Assembly: GCF_023159225.1 (NCBI RefSeq) | Contig: NC_063184.1 | Span: 12,761,528 to 12,825,527, forward strand | Length of the DNA stretch: 64,000 nt | Origin: Perognathus longimembris pacificus | Taxonomy: Eukaryota > Chordata > Mammalia > Rodentia > Heteromyidae | Direction of reading: 5' to 3' | Shown here: in pieces, positions 11,944 to 21,440 of the stretch | Position numbering within the stretch: position 1 is the stretch's first letter | Layout of the letters: each line of letters starts with the position of its first letter | Program-made: the position numbers and the translations under genes | Notes under the pieces: generated by a model | Seen by the model: the letters and a program-made list of their open reading frames with translations, nothing else | Told to the model about the DNA's origin: nothing | Database searches by the model: none

Positions 11944-12162
11944 CAATGCATGCAATCCTAGTTACTCAGGAGGCTGAGATCAGAGGATTGACGCTCAACA
12001 CCATCTAGAAAAGTTCGTGAGACACATCCCCAATGAACCAGCACAAGGCTGAAAGTGCAGCAGTAGCTCAAGTGGCACAGTAAAAAAGTGGCCTTGATTA
12101 AAAGAACCAATTGAGAGTGTACAGGCCCTGCATTCAAGCCCCAATACCAGAATGAAAAACAA
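11944..12162 (+). mobile_element. 7SL-Geo SINE
   Basis: The left end is shortened (starts at gcaatcctagttactcagg); followed by a mixed CA/CATA array. Confidence 0.75.
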
Positions 12163-12222
12163 AGTATATACACACACACACAAGCACATGTGTGCACACA
12201 TACATACACACATACACACAAA
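12163..12222. repeat. Mixed CA/CATA repeat
   Basis: Compound array after a 7SL-Geo 3' end, with TACATACACA units. Confidence 0.85.
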
Positions 12223-12811
12223 GTATAGAAACAGATCACTACTTCCTCAGAGTTATCTTTTTAGACATATGTAAGAACAGATGCTTGTTGATATCAGCCC
12301 AAATTCATCTTCAGAAAATAAGTAGACCATACAGTACAGGTTGAAGAAGAAACATAGTAACCACTATGTAACATACTACTTTGAATTAATGTAATGATTG
12401 ATCAGAATAATGAATTTTAAATGGGCTCCTTTATTATACAAGATAATATCCTTACTACATGAAAAAGGCCTTCCATGATTTTCAATCTTCAAGGCTTTCT
12501 CACTTCCCTATATTCTTTAAATATATTTTACCAATATTCTATCAATATATACGTTAAATCAATATTTGGCCATATACCTAATCTTTCATTGACTTTGGTA
12601 AATATTTACTGATTGCTCACCATTCCAGGTTCTGTGCAGAGACCTATGGGAGTAAAGCAGTCAGGGATCTCTTTCTCTCTCCATTGTTCCCACTCACCTT
12701 TGAGCTTTACTTTGCCAAGTGTTTTGGCCCAGACCTTACCTCTGAAGTCAGAGACCTGGCCTACAAAAGTCTATAAGGAAGGATCAGCGGGATGCCCATG
12801 TCTAGAGATTG
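12223..12811. other. Unique intergenic sequence
   Basis: AT-rich to 12600, then more balanced; nothing recognised. Confidence 0.5.
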
Positions 12812-13054
12812 CAGGCCTGTAATCCTAGCTACTCAGCAAACTGAGACCTGAGGATTGTGGTTCAAAGCTAGCCTGGGCAGGAAAGTCCGTGACACTCTAA
12901 TTTCTAATTAAGTAGCAAAAAAAAACAAAAAAAAAAACAAAAAAAACCCCTCAAACAACAACAAAAAACACCCCAGAAGTGGAGCTGTTGGCTCAAGTGG
13001 TAGTATGCTGGCTTTGAGCACAAAAGCTCAGGGATGGCAGCCAGGGCCTGAGTT

Positions 13055-13055
<1 letters not shown>
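12812..13055 (+). mobile_element. 7SL-Geo SINE
   Basis: The joint between halves is swollen by A-rich runs (12919-12975). The 3' end becomes a CA array. This is the last SINE before the ELOVL6 promoter. Confidence 0.82.

Positions 13056-13093
<38 letters not shown>
13056..13093. repeat. (CA)19 microsatellite
   Basis: Pure array at the 3' end of the 7SL-Geo SINE at 12812. Confidence 0.95.
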
Positions 13094-13097
<4 letters not shown>

Positions 13098-13619
13098 CTA
13101 TAGAATAACCCAAAATGCAGAGATGAGCAAAGTCACTCACTACCTGGAATCTTTGGGAGTGTCAATTTACATATTAATTTGCTAATCAACAACCAGTTCA
13201 GCCCTTTGATGTATGTAATATTGAACTCGATTTCTTTTAACTCCTTCTTAATTAGCAGCCTCTTCCCCCTTTACTGGGATATTTTCTTTTCTCAGTTCTC
13301 AGTGCTCCCGGCTTAAAGGCATCCAGGTTTGAATGAAGTACTCTCTCCAACGTCCACCAGAGACTAGATTTTCTTGCTTAAGGTTAGTATTACAGCCCTC
13401 TCCTCAAACATGACTGTTCTTCCTCCAAGTCGGATGATAAGTAAAAACCAGGCACACCAAGTTTTGGCCTTGGACCTGTCGGTCCAGTTCTTTATGCTAA
13501 GTTCCTTTGCTCCTTTGTCTCTGGTGGTTAATTACTTGCCCCCCTTCCTTGGTGCCCAAACTCTCCCTGGTGCCTAACCCCTGTCCCTGCCCTTTATTCC
13601 AGTTCCCGCTCCTAGTTTT
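13094..13619. other. Upstream flank of the ELOVL6 CpG island
   Basis: Repeat-free unique sequence, possibly distal promoter; no specific sites assigned. Confidence 0.45.
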
Positions 13620-13627
13620 GCCCTCAT

Positions 13628-13675
13628 CTCACCCCCAGGACCTCTCCCCCGCCCCCCCCTCGGTTGGCACGTGAC
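13628..13675 (+). promoter_or_regulatory. Candidate E-box and SRE-like site upstream of ELOVL6
   Basis: A palindromic CACGTG lies at 13668-13673 in the context GGCACGTGACC, a good match to bHLH-zip sites (USF, SREBP, TFE3/MITF class). About 40 bases upstream, TCACCCCCAG at 13629-13638 resembles a sterol response element (ATCACCCCAC) with mismatches. SREBP control of ELOVL6 is established in mouse; use of these particular sites is inference. Confidence 0.35.
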
Positions 13676-14116
13676 CCAAGATCTCTGCGCCCCCACCCAT
13701 CCTTCAACGCGCTCCAGAGCCAGAATTCCCGGGTGTGTGCACGAGGGTGGGGGTGGGGAGACGGTTTGGGTGAGGGGAGGGAGGTGGTCTCGGAGGTGGG
13801 CAGAGCGTGCCCTTCTCCACGCACGTCTGCCCGGCGTTCTTTTGCGGGAGGAGGGGAGCTCGAGAGCGAGCTGGCAGGTTTTACTCTTTCCCAATTGTTT
13901 ACTCGGCCAAAGCAACCAGGTCCACGCGCCTGAGAGCTGCGCCTCGCCTGGCCCCGGGTGAAACTTCATTCAAAGGCCGGGCCAGGCGTCCCACGAGGTT
14001 GGGATGGGGTGTTTTTATCTGTGGGAGTGTGGGGGTGGGTGGGGAAGAGGGGTGTGGTTGTGTGGGTGACTTCCAGGCCACTTCCTCTCTCTCTTTCGAT
14101 GCCCTGCCCCCTCGCT

Positions 14117-14177
14117 CCAATCTTGCCACCACCTTGGTATAAACAAAACTGCCCCCCCTCCCCTTTGGAGGCGGGGA
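14117..14177 (+). promoter_or_regulatory. Candidate core promoter (CCAAT, TATA-like, GC box)
   Basis: CCAAT is at 14117-14121, TATAAAC begins at 14138, and a GC box (GGAGGCGGGGAG) is near 14166-14177. The CCAAT-to-TATA spacing of about 20 bases is unusually tight, so the TATA-like string may be incidental and initiation may be dispersed across the island. The positions are 460-520 bases before the ATG. Confidence 0.35.
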
Positions 14178-14361
14178 GAGGTCTTAGCTTTTCTGAGCCC
14201 TCCTCCAGCAAAGGGTTAATATTTCGCGATCGCACGAGGGGGAGGAGATTTCCCCGTAGACGAGTAAAAAGCGTGGTGGACAAACGTTGCGGGCACTAAG
14301 ACCGCAAGGCATTCATTTCCTCCTCCGGTGGATGCGGACGCGGGGAGGAGGCGAGCCCGGG

Positions 14362-14393
14362 AGAGCGAGCGAGCGAGCGAGCGAGGGAGCGAG
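14362..14393 (+). repeat. GAGC tetranucleotide tract in the ELOVL6 leader region
   Basis: Repeated GAGC/GAGG units run from the GAGAGC following CCCGG to GAGGAGC. They are probably transcribed as part of the 5' leader if initiation is near 14170-14340. Confidence 0.6.
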
Positions 14394-14411
14394 GAGCTGA
14401 GAGCTCAGGCA

Positions 14412-14438
14412 ATGCTCAACAACCCTGGATGTAGCTGA
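14412..14438 (+). other. Candidate 8-codon upstream ORF in ELOVL6 5' leader
   Basis: ATG at 14412 opens MLNNPGCS followed by TGA at 14436-14438. If this stretch is in the mature leader the uORF would end about 200 bases before the main ATG, or closer after splicing. The context (caggcaATGc) is only moderate. No transcript evidence is available, so leader membership is inferred from position in the CpG island. Confidence 0.35.
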
Positions 14439-14462
14439 GAGGTTGGGGAAGAGAGCCGGACG

Positions 14463-14552
14463 GATGGGGGGGTGGGCGGGAGGAGGCAGAGGGAGGGAAG
14501 ACCTTAAATGGGGGTGGGGTGAGGGTAGTGGGGTGGGGAGGGTGGGCGCAGC
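14463..14552 (+). other. G-rich, quadruplex-prone tract before the ELOVL6 exon
   Basis: Many runs of three to seven G with short spacers (GGGTGGGCGGGAGG; GGGTGGGGTGAGGG; GTGGGGTGGGGAGGGTGGG) on the coding strand, 90-180 bases before the ATG. Confidence 0.75.
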
Positions 14553-14593
14553 AGCCAGGAGAGAACCCTCGAAATCCGGCGCTTCACGGATGC

Positions 14594-14608
14594 TTTTATT
14601 TTGTGTAG
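14594..14608 (+). other. Candidate splice acceptor before the ELOVL6 coding exon
   Basis: A T-rich run, TTTTATTTTGTGTAG, ends at 14608 directly before AGAGCACGTACC, 32 bases upstream of the ATG. This suggests the coding exon is exon 2 with a separate untranslated exon 1 upstream. A donor-like GGTGAGGG near 14519 would leave an intron of only about 90 bases; other donors are possible. The alternative is one continuous exon, which would add an in-frame upstream ATG at 14590. Confidence 0.45.
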
Positions 14609-14640
14609 AGAGCACGTACCGACTCCGAAAATCAGCCCCA

Positions 14641-14729
14641 ATGAACATGTCAGTGTTGACTTTACAAGAATACGAATTCGAAAAGCAGTTCAACGTGAAT
14701 GAAGCCATCCAATGGATGCAGGAGAACTG
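14641..14729 (+). CDS. ELOVL6: ELOVL6 first coding exon (partial CDS, residues 1-30)
   Basis: ELOVL6 is a multi-pass ER elongase that condenses malonyl-CoA with C12-C16 saturated and monounsaturated acyl-CoAs, chiefly palmitate to stearate. The exon starts at the ATG in gccccaATGAACATG and reads [17 protein letters not shown], then [13 protein letters not shown]. As I remember the family N-terminus, this matches human and mouse except residue 19, Val here (GTG) against Glu. The exon ends after AACTG, and GTAAGG follows, so the Trp30 codon TGG is split in phase 2 and finished by the next exon. The in-frame TAA at 14731 is intronic. The transmembrane segments and the catalytic HxxHH box are encoded by later exons, which I did not find here. 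The start fits the family; a second Met at codon 3 is a weaker alternative. Identification is firm. Whether Val19 is real or a sequencing difference is open. Confidence 0.95.
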
Positions 14730-14735
14730 GTAAGG
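14730..14735 (+). other. ELOVL6: Splice donor of the ELOVL6 first coding exon
   Basis: CTG|GTAAGG is close to the consensus donor. It interrupts the Trp30 codon after two bases, which fits the known Trp-Lys-Lys continuation of the protein. Confidence 0.9.
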
Positions 14736-15128
14736 TGATGGGGGTTCGCCTGTGGGTGACACCCCGCTCTTCGGTGCGCGTCCCCCCTTCCACCTCTCCC
14801 CCTAACCTCGGAATGCATTCATGTCGCTCGTTCCCCTGGCAGGGGCGTGTGTGAATGGAAGTGGCTGGTCTGAACCAGCCGATGGCAGAGTTCTTGGAGG
14901 GGGGGGGGGGCTTCTCCAGGTTTGCCGGAAGCCTACGGTCCCGGGGTGTGGGGGTGTCCCTTGGTGCCAGCCACGGGCACTCTCGGCACCTCTTATCTCC
15001 ATATAGCTTATATAACATAGAACATATATGTGCGCCTTGGAGAGATGTCTGCCTGCCCAGGGAAGGCGGGAGACACCACCGCAGTCTACACACCCGGCCG
15101 GTGTTACCCTGCTGGTTTAAGTCGCGAT

Positions 15129-15170
15129 TTGCTGGTTTTTTTTGGGGGTGGGGTGGGGTGGGGGCTTGGT
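15129..15170 (+). other. G-rich, quadruplex-prone tract in early ELOVL6 intron
   Basis: GGGGGTGGGGTGGGGTGGGGG has five G-runs with single-base spacers, an excellent quadruplex pattern. Confidence 0.7.
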
Positions 15171-16720
15171 CTCCTTCCCCCACTAGAGTGTACGAGGCGG
15201 TGGAGGGAGGACCCGATCCTCCGTTCCCTGTAACCCTCGCCCTGCCACCGCGCTCGGCACTGGTCCTCGCCTTCTCCCCATCCCTGGCGTCCTTCCTTTC
15301 TCCTTGGCGCTCGCCCACTTCTCGGCCCCGGCTCTGACTGCCGCTCTCAGGGCGGGTGCCGGGATTCTAGGGGACCCCTCTCCCTCCGCCCCTGCCCCGC
15401 GCCCCCGGGTCCCCATTGCTGCCGGATCTCTTTTTCCGGTTTCAATCAAGACCTCGGAGAGTGAAAGGGTGGAGGAGAGGAGGGGACAATGAGCGGTGTA
15501 GTACAAATGAATGAACCCAAGCGAGTGAAGCCACGCCATGATGAAGTTTCTGTTGTACGGAAACGCCTTTTGGACACACTCCCTTCGAATTCAGAGCCAA
15601 GCTGCTGATTGGCGTTCGGGCGCGTGGCTCAGACGCCCCTCGTCTGCAGAGTCCTTGGGTGGGGATGTGGGGGGGGGGGTGTCTGGGGGCCTCTTCCCCA
15701 GAAGTTTTGGGACGTAGTAGGGGAGAAGAGGGGGGACCCCATCTAGGTTCACTGTGTTTCCTGCGGCGATCGTGTAGAAAATCCGCCGATCCGGTGTCAC
15801 CTTGTCACACCGACCGGCGGAGGGTGTGCGCGGCTTGCTTTTCCTCCTGGCTCGTTTTTCCTTCATCTCTTAGCCTGGGCTCCGGCTCTCCGTGAAGTGC
15901 TAGCCCTACGTTTTCCCGGGCCAGACCAACTAGCCGATCGCCTCCGAGACGGGGGTGGAAGGTTTGACTGGGGGGGGGGGGCCGAGAGTGGGTCGCGTCC
16001 GGGCGCGGGGAGCTTTGGCGCCGCGTGCGCGCGCGCACCCACCCCTTCCCTCTCCTTCCATCATCAATGGGAAACCTGAGACTCCGGCGAGTCCGGGGCC
16101 AGGGGGGTGGGGCGGGCTGGTGAAGGGGTTCAACTTCCTCTCCTCCACTACACTGGCTTACGAGAGTCACCCCGGCCAGCATCGGGAGGTGCGGCTGGCG
16201 GTTCCAGCCTCTTTCCCGCCCGGCTGGCGTGTGCGGATCCGGCCTCGAGGCTGCGCCCGCCGGCCAGGCCGGGACTCCAGCGGGGTGGACGCCGCGCGTT
16301 TGCAAGGTCGGCGGTGCGATTGTTGACCACGCTGGGCCTGGGGACCCCGGGGGACTACGTGTAGACCGCGCCGGAGCCTTAAAGGACGGGCTCGATCCTC
16401 CGGGAAGTGCGGCAGGCACGTGGGGTGCAGGGCTGGGTTCCCACGCGGGCCCGCCGGGAACCTGAGAGGCCGGGATCCCCGGGGCTGATCAGGGAAGGTC
16501 CTCAGGTACTTGCCAGGCGCCAAGTCTTGATCCGGTCGGTGGTGGGGGTGTGGGTCTGGCCGGGAACGCCCCCGGGGTCCTCCGGTCCCTGCACTTCCTC
16601 CTCCCGCTGTGGGGGTGGCGCTGAAGGCCCGGAGGGGGCGGTGGCCCGACCCGCGGGGCCGCCTGGGGCTGAGCTCTGGCCGGCGGCTTGTCACACCCTC
16701 TCTGCACACTCCTCTCCCCT

Positions 16721-19147
16721 GGGAGCCCGGGTGCTGTGCCTTTTCCGTCTAGTCTCGCACTTGCTGCGTCCCTTTTCGGACGTGTCTTTCCTGCGTGCTG
16801 CGGCTGGCTCATAGGATTTACGATCTGTCACCCCCGCACTTCCCTTAGCTATTTGTCCCCTTTTCTCTAGGGCTACTTCCTCTGCCAGCCCCTAGAACCC
16901 TCTCCAGCCCTTGGATCCACTGGCCCTCAAGAGATTGAAAAGAAAAAGTCATCAACTTCTGTCTGTGAACCGCTGTCTCTTCCAAGCCGTTTCCCTATAC
17001 TGTTCTTTTCCTTGTTTATTTGCGTGGAAGTGTACATGTCTCTTCCCCCCCCCCCCCAGAAGGCAGCCCCTTGGGGGGCGGGGCAGGCTCCTAGTTTCAT
17101 TCCATTCTGGAGCCTGCAGAAAGCCACTCGCAGAGTACGCTGTGTCTGGCTAAGGAGTGGGTACTTGATGTCCAGTGAATGGTGTCCGTTTTCAAGGCCA
17201 GCCAACACCTGTCAATGCTCAGACCTTGGCTTCAAACTCATTTTGTAGGATTTCGGATCCCTTTCTGCCTTCTGCTTTCTGTTGACCTTGTTCTTGGATG
17301 ACACACAGCACTGCTCCAATATCTTACGATTTGAAGATTGTCTTGCTTCCATCATTCCGATTATTTCTTTTCAATTTCTAATAGTGGATCCTGATAGCCT
17401 CGATTTTAGAACTTTCCATCCCCATCTACCAAAGAGCCTCCTTCACCGCCCTACGGTCTTGAACCAGGTAGATGAGAAAATGAATCTTCATTTTCCTGGT
17501 TAACCATAATCAATGCTTAGTCTTGGGATGGTGGAATTACAAAAATCTCTGGCCTTCCTCCTTCTCTTAAGATGGTTTTCTGGAGGGAAATCACCCCTAA
17601 GGCTTCTTTCAGCCCTTTCTCTTCGGAATTTATTTATAGCTACTCTTAAAAAAAAAAAAAAACAACTCATACACCTAGCCCCAAACAATGGTTAAAATTT
17701 GGAAAACTGACAATGTATCTCTTTAAGAATGAGTTACAAGGGCTCTTGAGAATTGTAAGAGAGTCAGTAAGCTTTGCCAGTAAGTGGTTGTGCTAACTAG
17801 CATCAGATAGTGTTAAAGTGTCCCTTAAAATAAGATGAGTTTGTTAAACATGCCTGAGATAAACGTACTCATGGAGTGTGTTTGCATACACTCTGAAGGG
17901 CTGGAACTTAGGCATGTTTATGGAGTTATTGCTGTTTCAGTGTTTAACACACTAGCCTAGGAAAGAAGTAAATACTGATTTTTTTAAACTTTTATAGAAA
18001 ATTGTTTCCTATATAATAGATTAGAATAGGATTGAAATGCAAAGCAAAGTATATTCTCTTAGAGAATCATCCAGTGACAGTCTTGAAAGTACATGCCCAG
18101 TTAAAAATAATCCTGTGTAAAATCTGGCTGGAGTTTCTTATATGGGGGTAGGGGGCAGGGAGTGCAGGGGGAATGCCTGCTTTTAGCTCCAGAGAACTTT
18201 TTTGTTGTTTTTCCAATTTCACACTGAAAAGCCCTTGTGATTTTTACAGCTTGAAAATAGAGACATTCTGTTCTTTTATGAGATGTCTGTTATTTTCTCT
18301 AAGCTGATTGAATTTTGTAAGTACAGCCAGTAAGGGAGGCAAAACACCTTGTGATTGGTAAGGTGACATAAAATTCATTGAGTGAGAAAGAGCTGCTCTA
18401 GCCGTGTCTCTCAGCACTCAGCCAGGTTTGTGCTAACTACACTGGATGCTAGCTGCTCTGGTTGTAATTGTCTGGCCAATGATGATTATCTTCTGATGTC
18501 GGCTGACACGGTCTTCACCAATAGGAAAGCAGGAGGCCTGTGCTGACTGCTCTAACATTATGTATGTGAGCTGATGTCATCAGAGGGCTTGCCTAGCACC
18601 TCTGAAGCCCTCCTCCTTTGCTGGCACCCCCTCCCCCATCCAGCCTTTCAGTACTTTGTATGTTTTTCTGACCCTCACCCCCCACCCCCTTTCTCCTGGA
18701 GAAAGGCTGTTTTCTTTTTTGTCTTCTGTTTTGAATTCTGGATTATAGGAGCTTATAAAACAGGAATTTTTAAAATTCAAATACGATTCCAGTTTCTACT
18801 CACCAGTTTATTTTGACCTAATTTTTTTTAAAAAAACAAAAAGACTATAAAAGAAGTCGTTCCTGTATATATTCTTATGTAGAAGGTTTAAGAAATAACT
18901 TGGTGTACAATTTTAGAATTAAAGAAGACAAAAAGAAAAACCATGCTTAACCTGTATGAACACATGAAGACATAAATAAGGTTGATAGAATGTTTGAAAT
19001 GAGGCCTAGCATTTGGCTGTTGTTTTTCCTGTACTGAGAATTGCTTTGATTTGCTCCCTTAATTCTGCTCCCATGTATATGAATGGGGAACCTAGTCTAG
19101 GTACTGGGGAAGGGCAGAAGAAGCAAGAGTATTCATTATTAGTGTTA
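16721..19147 (+). other. SINE-free early intron
   Basis: About 2.4 kb of unique sequence with a C-run at 17045-17058; holds the candidate regulatory block at 18270-18600. Confidence 0.55.
18270..18600 (+). promoter_or_regulatory. Candidate intronic regulatory block
   Basis: Repeat-free unique sequence 3.6 kb into the intron with clustered site-like words: ttgattggt-like and CCAAT forms (tgattggtaag, ggccaatgat, ccaatagg) and tgatgtcatcag. Function is inference from clustering only. Confidence 0.25.
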
Positions 19148-19521
19148 TGGGGTTTGAAGGAGGGAGTTGCCTGTCCCTGCAAGAGGCCACCACTCAGAGA
19201 CAGTCTCAAGTAAAAAGATGGATTCATTGGGGAAGTTAAAAAAAAAACAAAAAACTGACTGGCCAGGGCCGCAGCCCAGATTTGGGGGTGCTGTGCTCAG
19301 TGCTGGGTTATAAAAGCCAAGGCTGCATGGTCAAGCCAGCCACCCGCAGGTCGTCAGTGAGGTTACAACACCTACAGAGCCCGCCAGGCCACACACAGGT
19401 GGCCAGTGAAGTTACAACCTGTTACATAGTATGTTTCCAGGCCATACACAGGTGGCCAATGGAGTTACAACCTGTTACATAGTATCTGTTTGAACCAACA
19501 TCTCCCTCTAGTTAGAATTGG
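19148..19521 (-). mobile_element. Truncated LTR related to the solo LTR at 22693
   Basis: In reverse it shares GCCAATTCTAACTAGA, AACAGATACTAT, a TTTTATAACC TATA region, and CTTCCCCAAT-AATCCATC with the LTR at 22693. Its 5' part is missing and the poly(A) signal is changed to AATGAA. It carries a T/A-expanded tract (19238-19255) and two 52-bp U3 units (19388-19495). Confidence 0.75.
19388..19495 (-). repeat. Two 52-bp tandem units in LTR U3
   Basis: Two near-identical units each contain caggtggcca and gttacaacctgttacata. LTR U3 tandem repeats commonly act as enhancers; here the function is inference. Confidence 0.7.
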
Positions 19522-19550
19522 CTGTGGATTGGGGGGGGGGCGGTACTATA

Positions 19551-20007
19551 TGTTAGGTTTTTAATGTAGGTAGCAGGTGAAGGAGAACGCTATGTGGTAT
19601 TCAGGCAGGAGAGAAAAGTTTATTATTGAACTGCTGGCCTATGGCCAAGATGATCCATAGCTGGACAGAAGGGCCGACCCCCCCATCCAGCCCTGCTTTA
19701 TCTAGGGCAGGGGCAGAGGGTGTGGCCAGGTAGATTAGGATGTGACCTCAGGGAAAGGGGAGGTAACTCCCTCAAGTTCTGCTGGTAACTGGGTGGAGAC
19801 TTAATGAGGTGGGGGCATCTACTTGGAGCCTTCCAGGGACAGACCTTACACTATTGTTCACTGCAAGGGGGGATTCTGGGATTCTGAGCAGATGGGTGGT
19901 GGCCCTCAACTCTGAAGTTCAGGGGTGGGGGAGATCTTAGTGGAGATGGGCCAGTCCCCGCCCTCCTTAACTAATCTGAGATGGAGCCAGTCCACTGAGC
20001 CCCAACA
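19551..20007 (-). mobile_element. Second-family solo LTR (457 bp)
   Basis: The ends are TGTTAGG and CCCCAACA, an inverted TG...CA pair. On the minus strand a TAGATAAAGC TATA-like box is followed by AATAATAAAC, giving the usual U3-R order. The flanks (ctata / attag) do not form a duplication, so ends may be eroded. It lies 30 bases from the preceding LTR fragment but is not similar to it. Confidence 0.75.
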
Positions 20008-21139
20008 ATTAGCCTTACAGCAGATGATAGGATGTGAGTTCCCTGTCTAGGAAAACTCTGTCCACGTGGGTCTCTTACTTTAGAGAGTTGCAGTGCATGT
20101 GATCTGTGCTATGTGTGGGAACTTGGAGCTGAACTTTTATGAATCTTTCAAGAAATGATGTCGATTAATGTAATTCTTGTTTAGGATTCCTAACAATGCA
20201 TACCAGTTTAATGAAAACTAGTTTTCAATTCACCATCCAGCTATATGCTTGCATTAGTTACTATGCAGTTATTATTTGTAGGCAATATTTCCCCCTTTGG
20301 AACTTAAGTTTTTTGCTGGTTGCTTTTGTGTTGATGATTCCAAAACTTGTCAAGGAACATATTAGAATTTAGCTACTCCAGTCAGTCCACTCTATATCCC
20401 AAGAGTTGTTTTACTTACTTTCTTGAAAGAAGCATTTTTTTCTACCTGAGGCAGTGGACAGGTTATGAGAGAGTAAGGTAGAAAGACTTAAGAGGGCATA
20501 AAACAATAAGCCACCATTAATTTGTTAACCAACAAATAAAATGGAGAGAGGGCAGTATGATACCCATTCTAGAATTTATCTTTGTATCTGTGATCTGAGA
20601 GATATTTTAGGTCTCAGTATTCTCTTGAATTAAATATCCACAGATTATCTTGATGATTTATTTCATTTTTCATATGTGGGCCCAGATGAGCTCTGTTGCC
20701 CTTTATTAATGGCAATCAGACATCAGCACACACCCCCTCCTCACTTATCTTTCATTATCCCTGCTTTCCGTGGTCCTTCAAATCACCTTGCTTTGTATTT
20801 TTTCTGTTAGACAAGCTCCGGCCTCGACTTAGGAAATCTCCCTCTGCCACATGTCTTATTCCTGCTGATGAACCTGGAAAATGAGTGAGAACATCCTTTG
20901 GCTTTAGTGTAATGGTTGGGCTTGTAAGTCCATTTCTTTATCCAAATTCTTGTATACAGTAGGGGTAAATGTGAACTGTTGGTATAGTTGTTTGGAGGAG
21001 AACATAAAGCAGCATTGCTAATTGTGTTTAACCTTCAATAATTCAGTTTACAGATAGATTAGACTTTTAAAAAAGTACTGCCTGGTGATGAAAAAGCTAT
21101 TGAATAATAGAGGATAGGGAGGATGGAGAAAGAGAATAA
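20008..21139 (+). other. Unique intron sequence
   Basis: AT-rich; no repeat or exon recognised. Confidence 0.5.
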
Positions 21140-21440
21140 GTGAAGAGGTGAAGTACTTGACATGCTTGTGTGAAATACTAGGGTGGGACCCCTTGGAACA
21201 ATTAACACACCCCTAAAAAATGAATGATTGGAATGACAAAGAGCTGCTGTAGGAAGGGAGGGTGGTGAATATGGTTGAAATACTTTCTGTACATGTGTGA
21301 AAATGGAGCCGTGAAACTTGTTGAGATTGGTTAGGGAAGGAAGTAGAAGGGAAGAGGGAGCATGATAGAGGGCTAAGTCGGATCAGGGTATATTGTAGGT
21401 GTACAATATCATGGTGCAATTAATTGATGCTAATATATAT
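21140..21440 (+). mobile_element. Probable LINE-1 3' UTR fragment
   Basis: It shows the layout of the other L1 3' ends here: a purine-rich, grading to ggaaggaagtagaagggaag stretch followed by a gtatattgtaggtgtaca-like end. It is diverged and the boundaries are uncertain. Confidence 0.45.

Larger units (their letters stand above)
13620..16720. promoter_or_regulatory. ELOVL6: CpG island over ELOVL6 promoter, leader and first coding exon
   Basis: CpG dinucleotides and GC-rich sequence rise sharply near 13620 and fall away after about 16720, while the flanks are AT-rich and SINE-rich. The island brackets the first coding exon, as expected for a housekeeping/lipogenic promoter. Known family regulation is by SREBP-1c, LXR and ChREBP; the factor sites are not proven by this sequence. 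Long ORFs on both strands inside the island are composition artefacts. Confidence 0.85.

Noticed and set aside
14590..14640. In-frame upstream ATG that would extend ELOVL6 by 17 residues.
   Set aside because: It overlaps a good splice-acceptor sequence, and known ELOVL6 proteins begin at the MNMSVL methionine.
14662..16419. Long open frames on both strands in the CpG island (for example 218 codons at 14662-15318 and 204 codons at 15805-16419, minus strand).
   Set aside because: GC-rich DNA lacks stop codons; the predicted proteins are Pro/Arg/Gly-rich with no domain, and overlapping frames are open at once.
19388..19495. Regular direct repeats resembling a short CRISPR-like array.
   Set aside because: Only two 52-bp units in a retroviral U3, in a mammalian genome.
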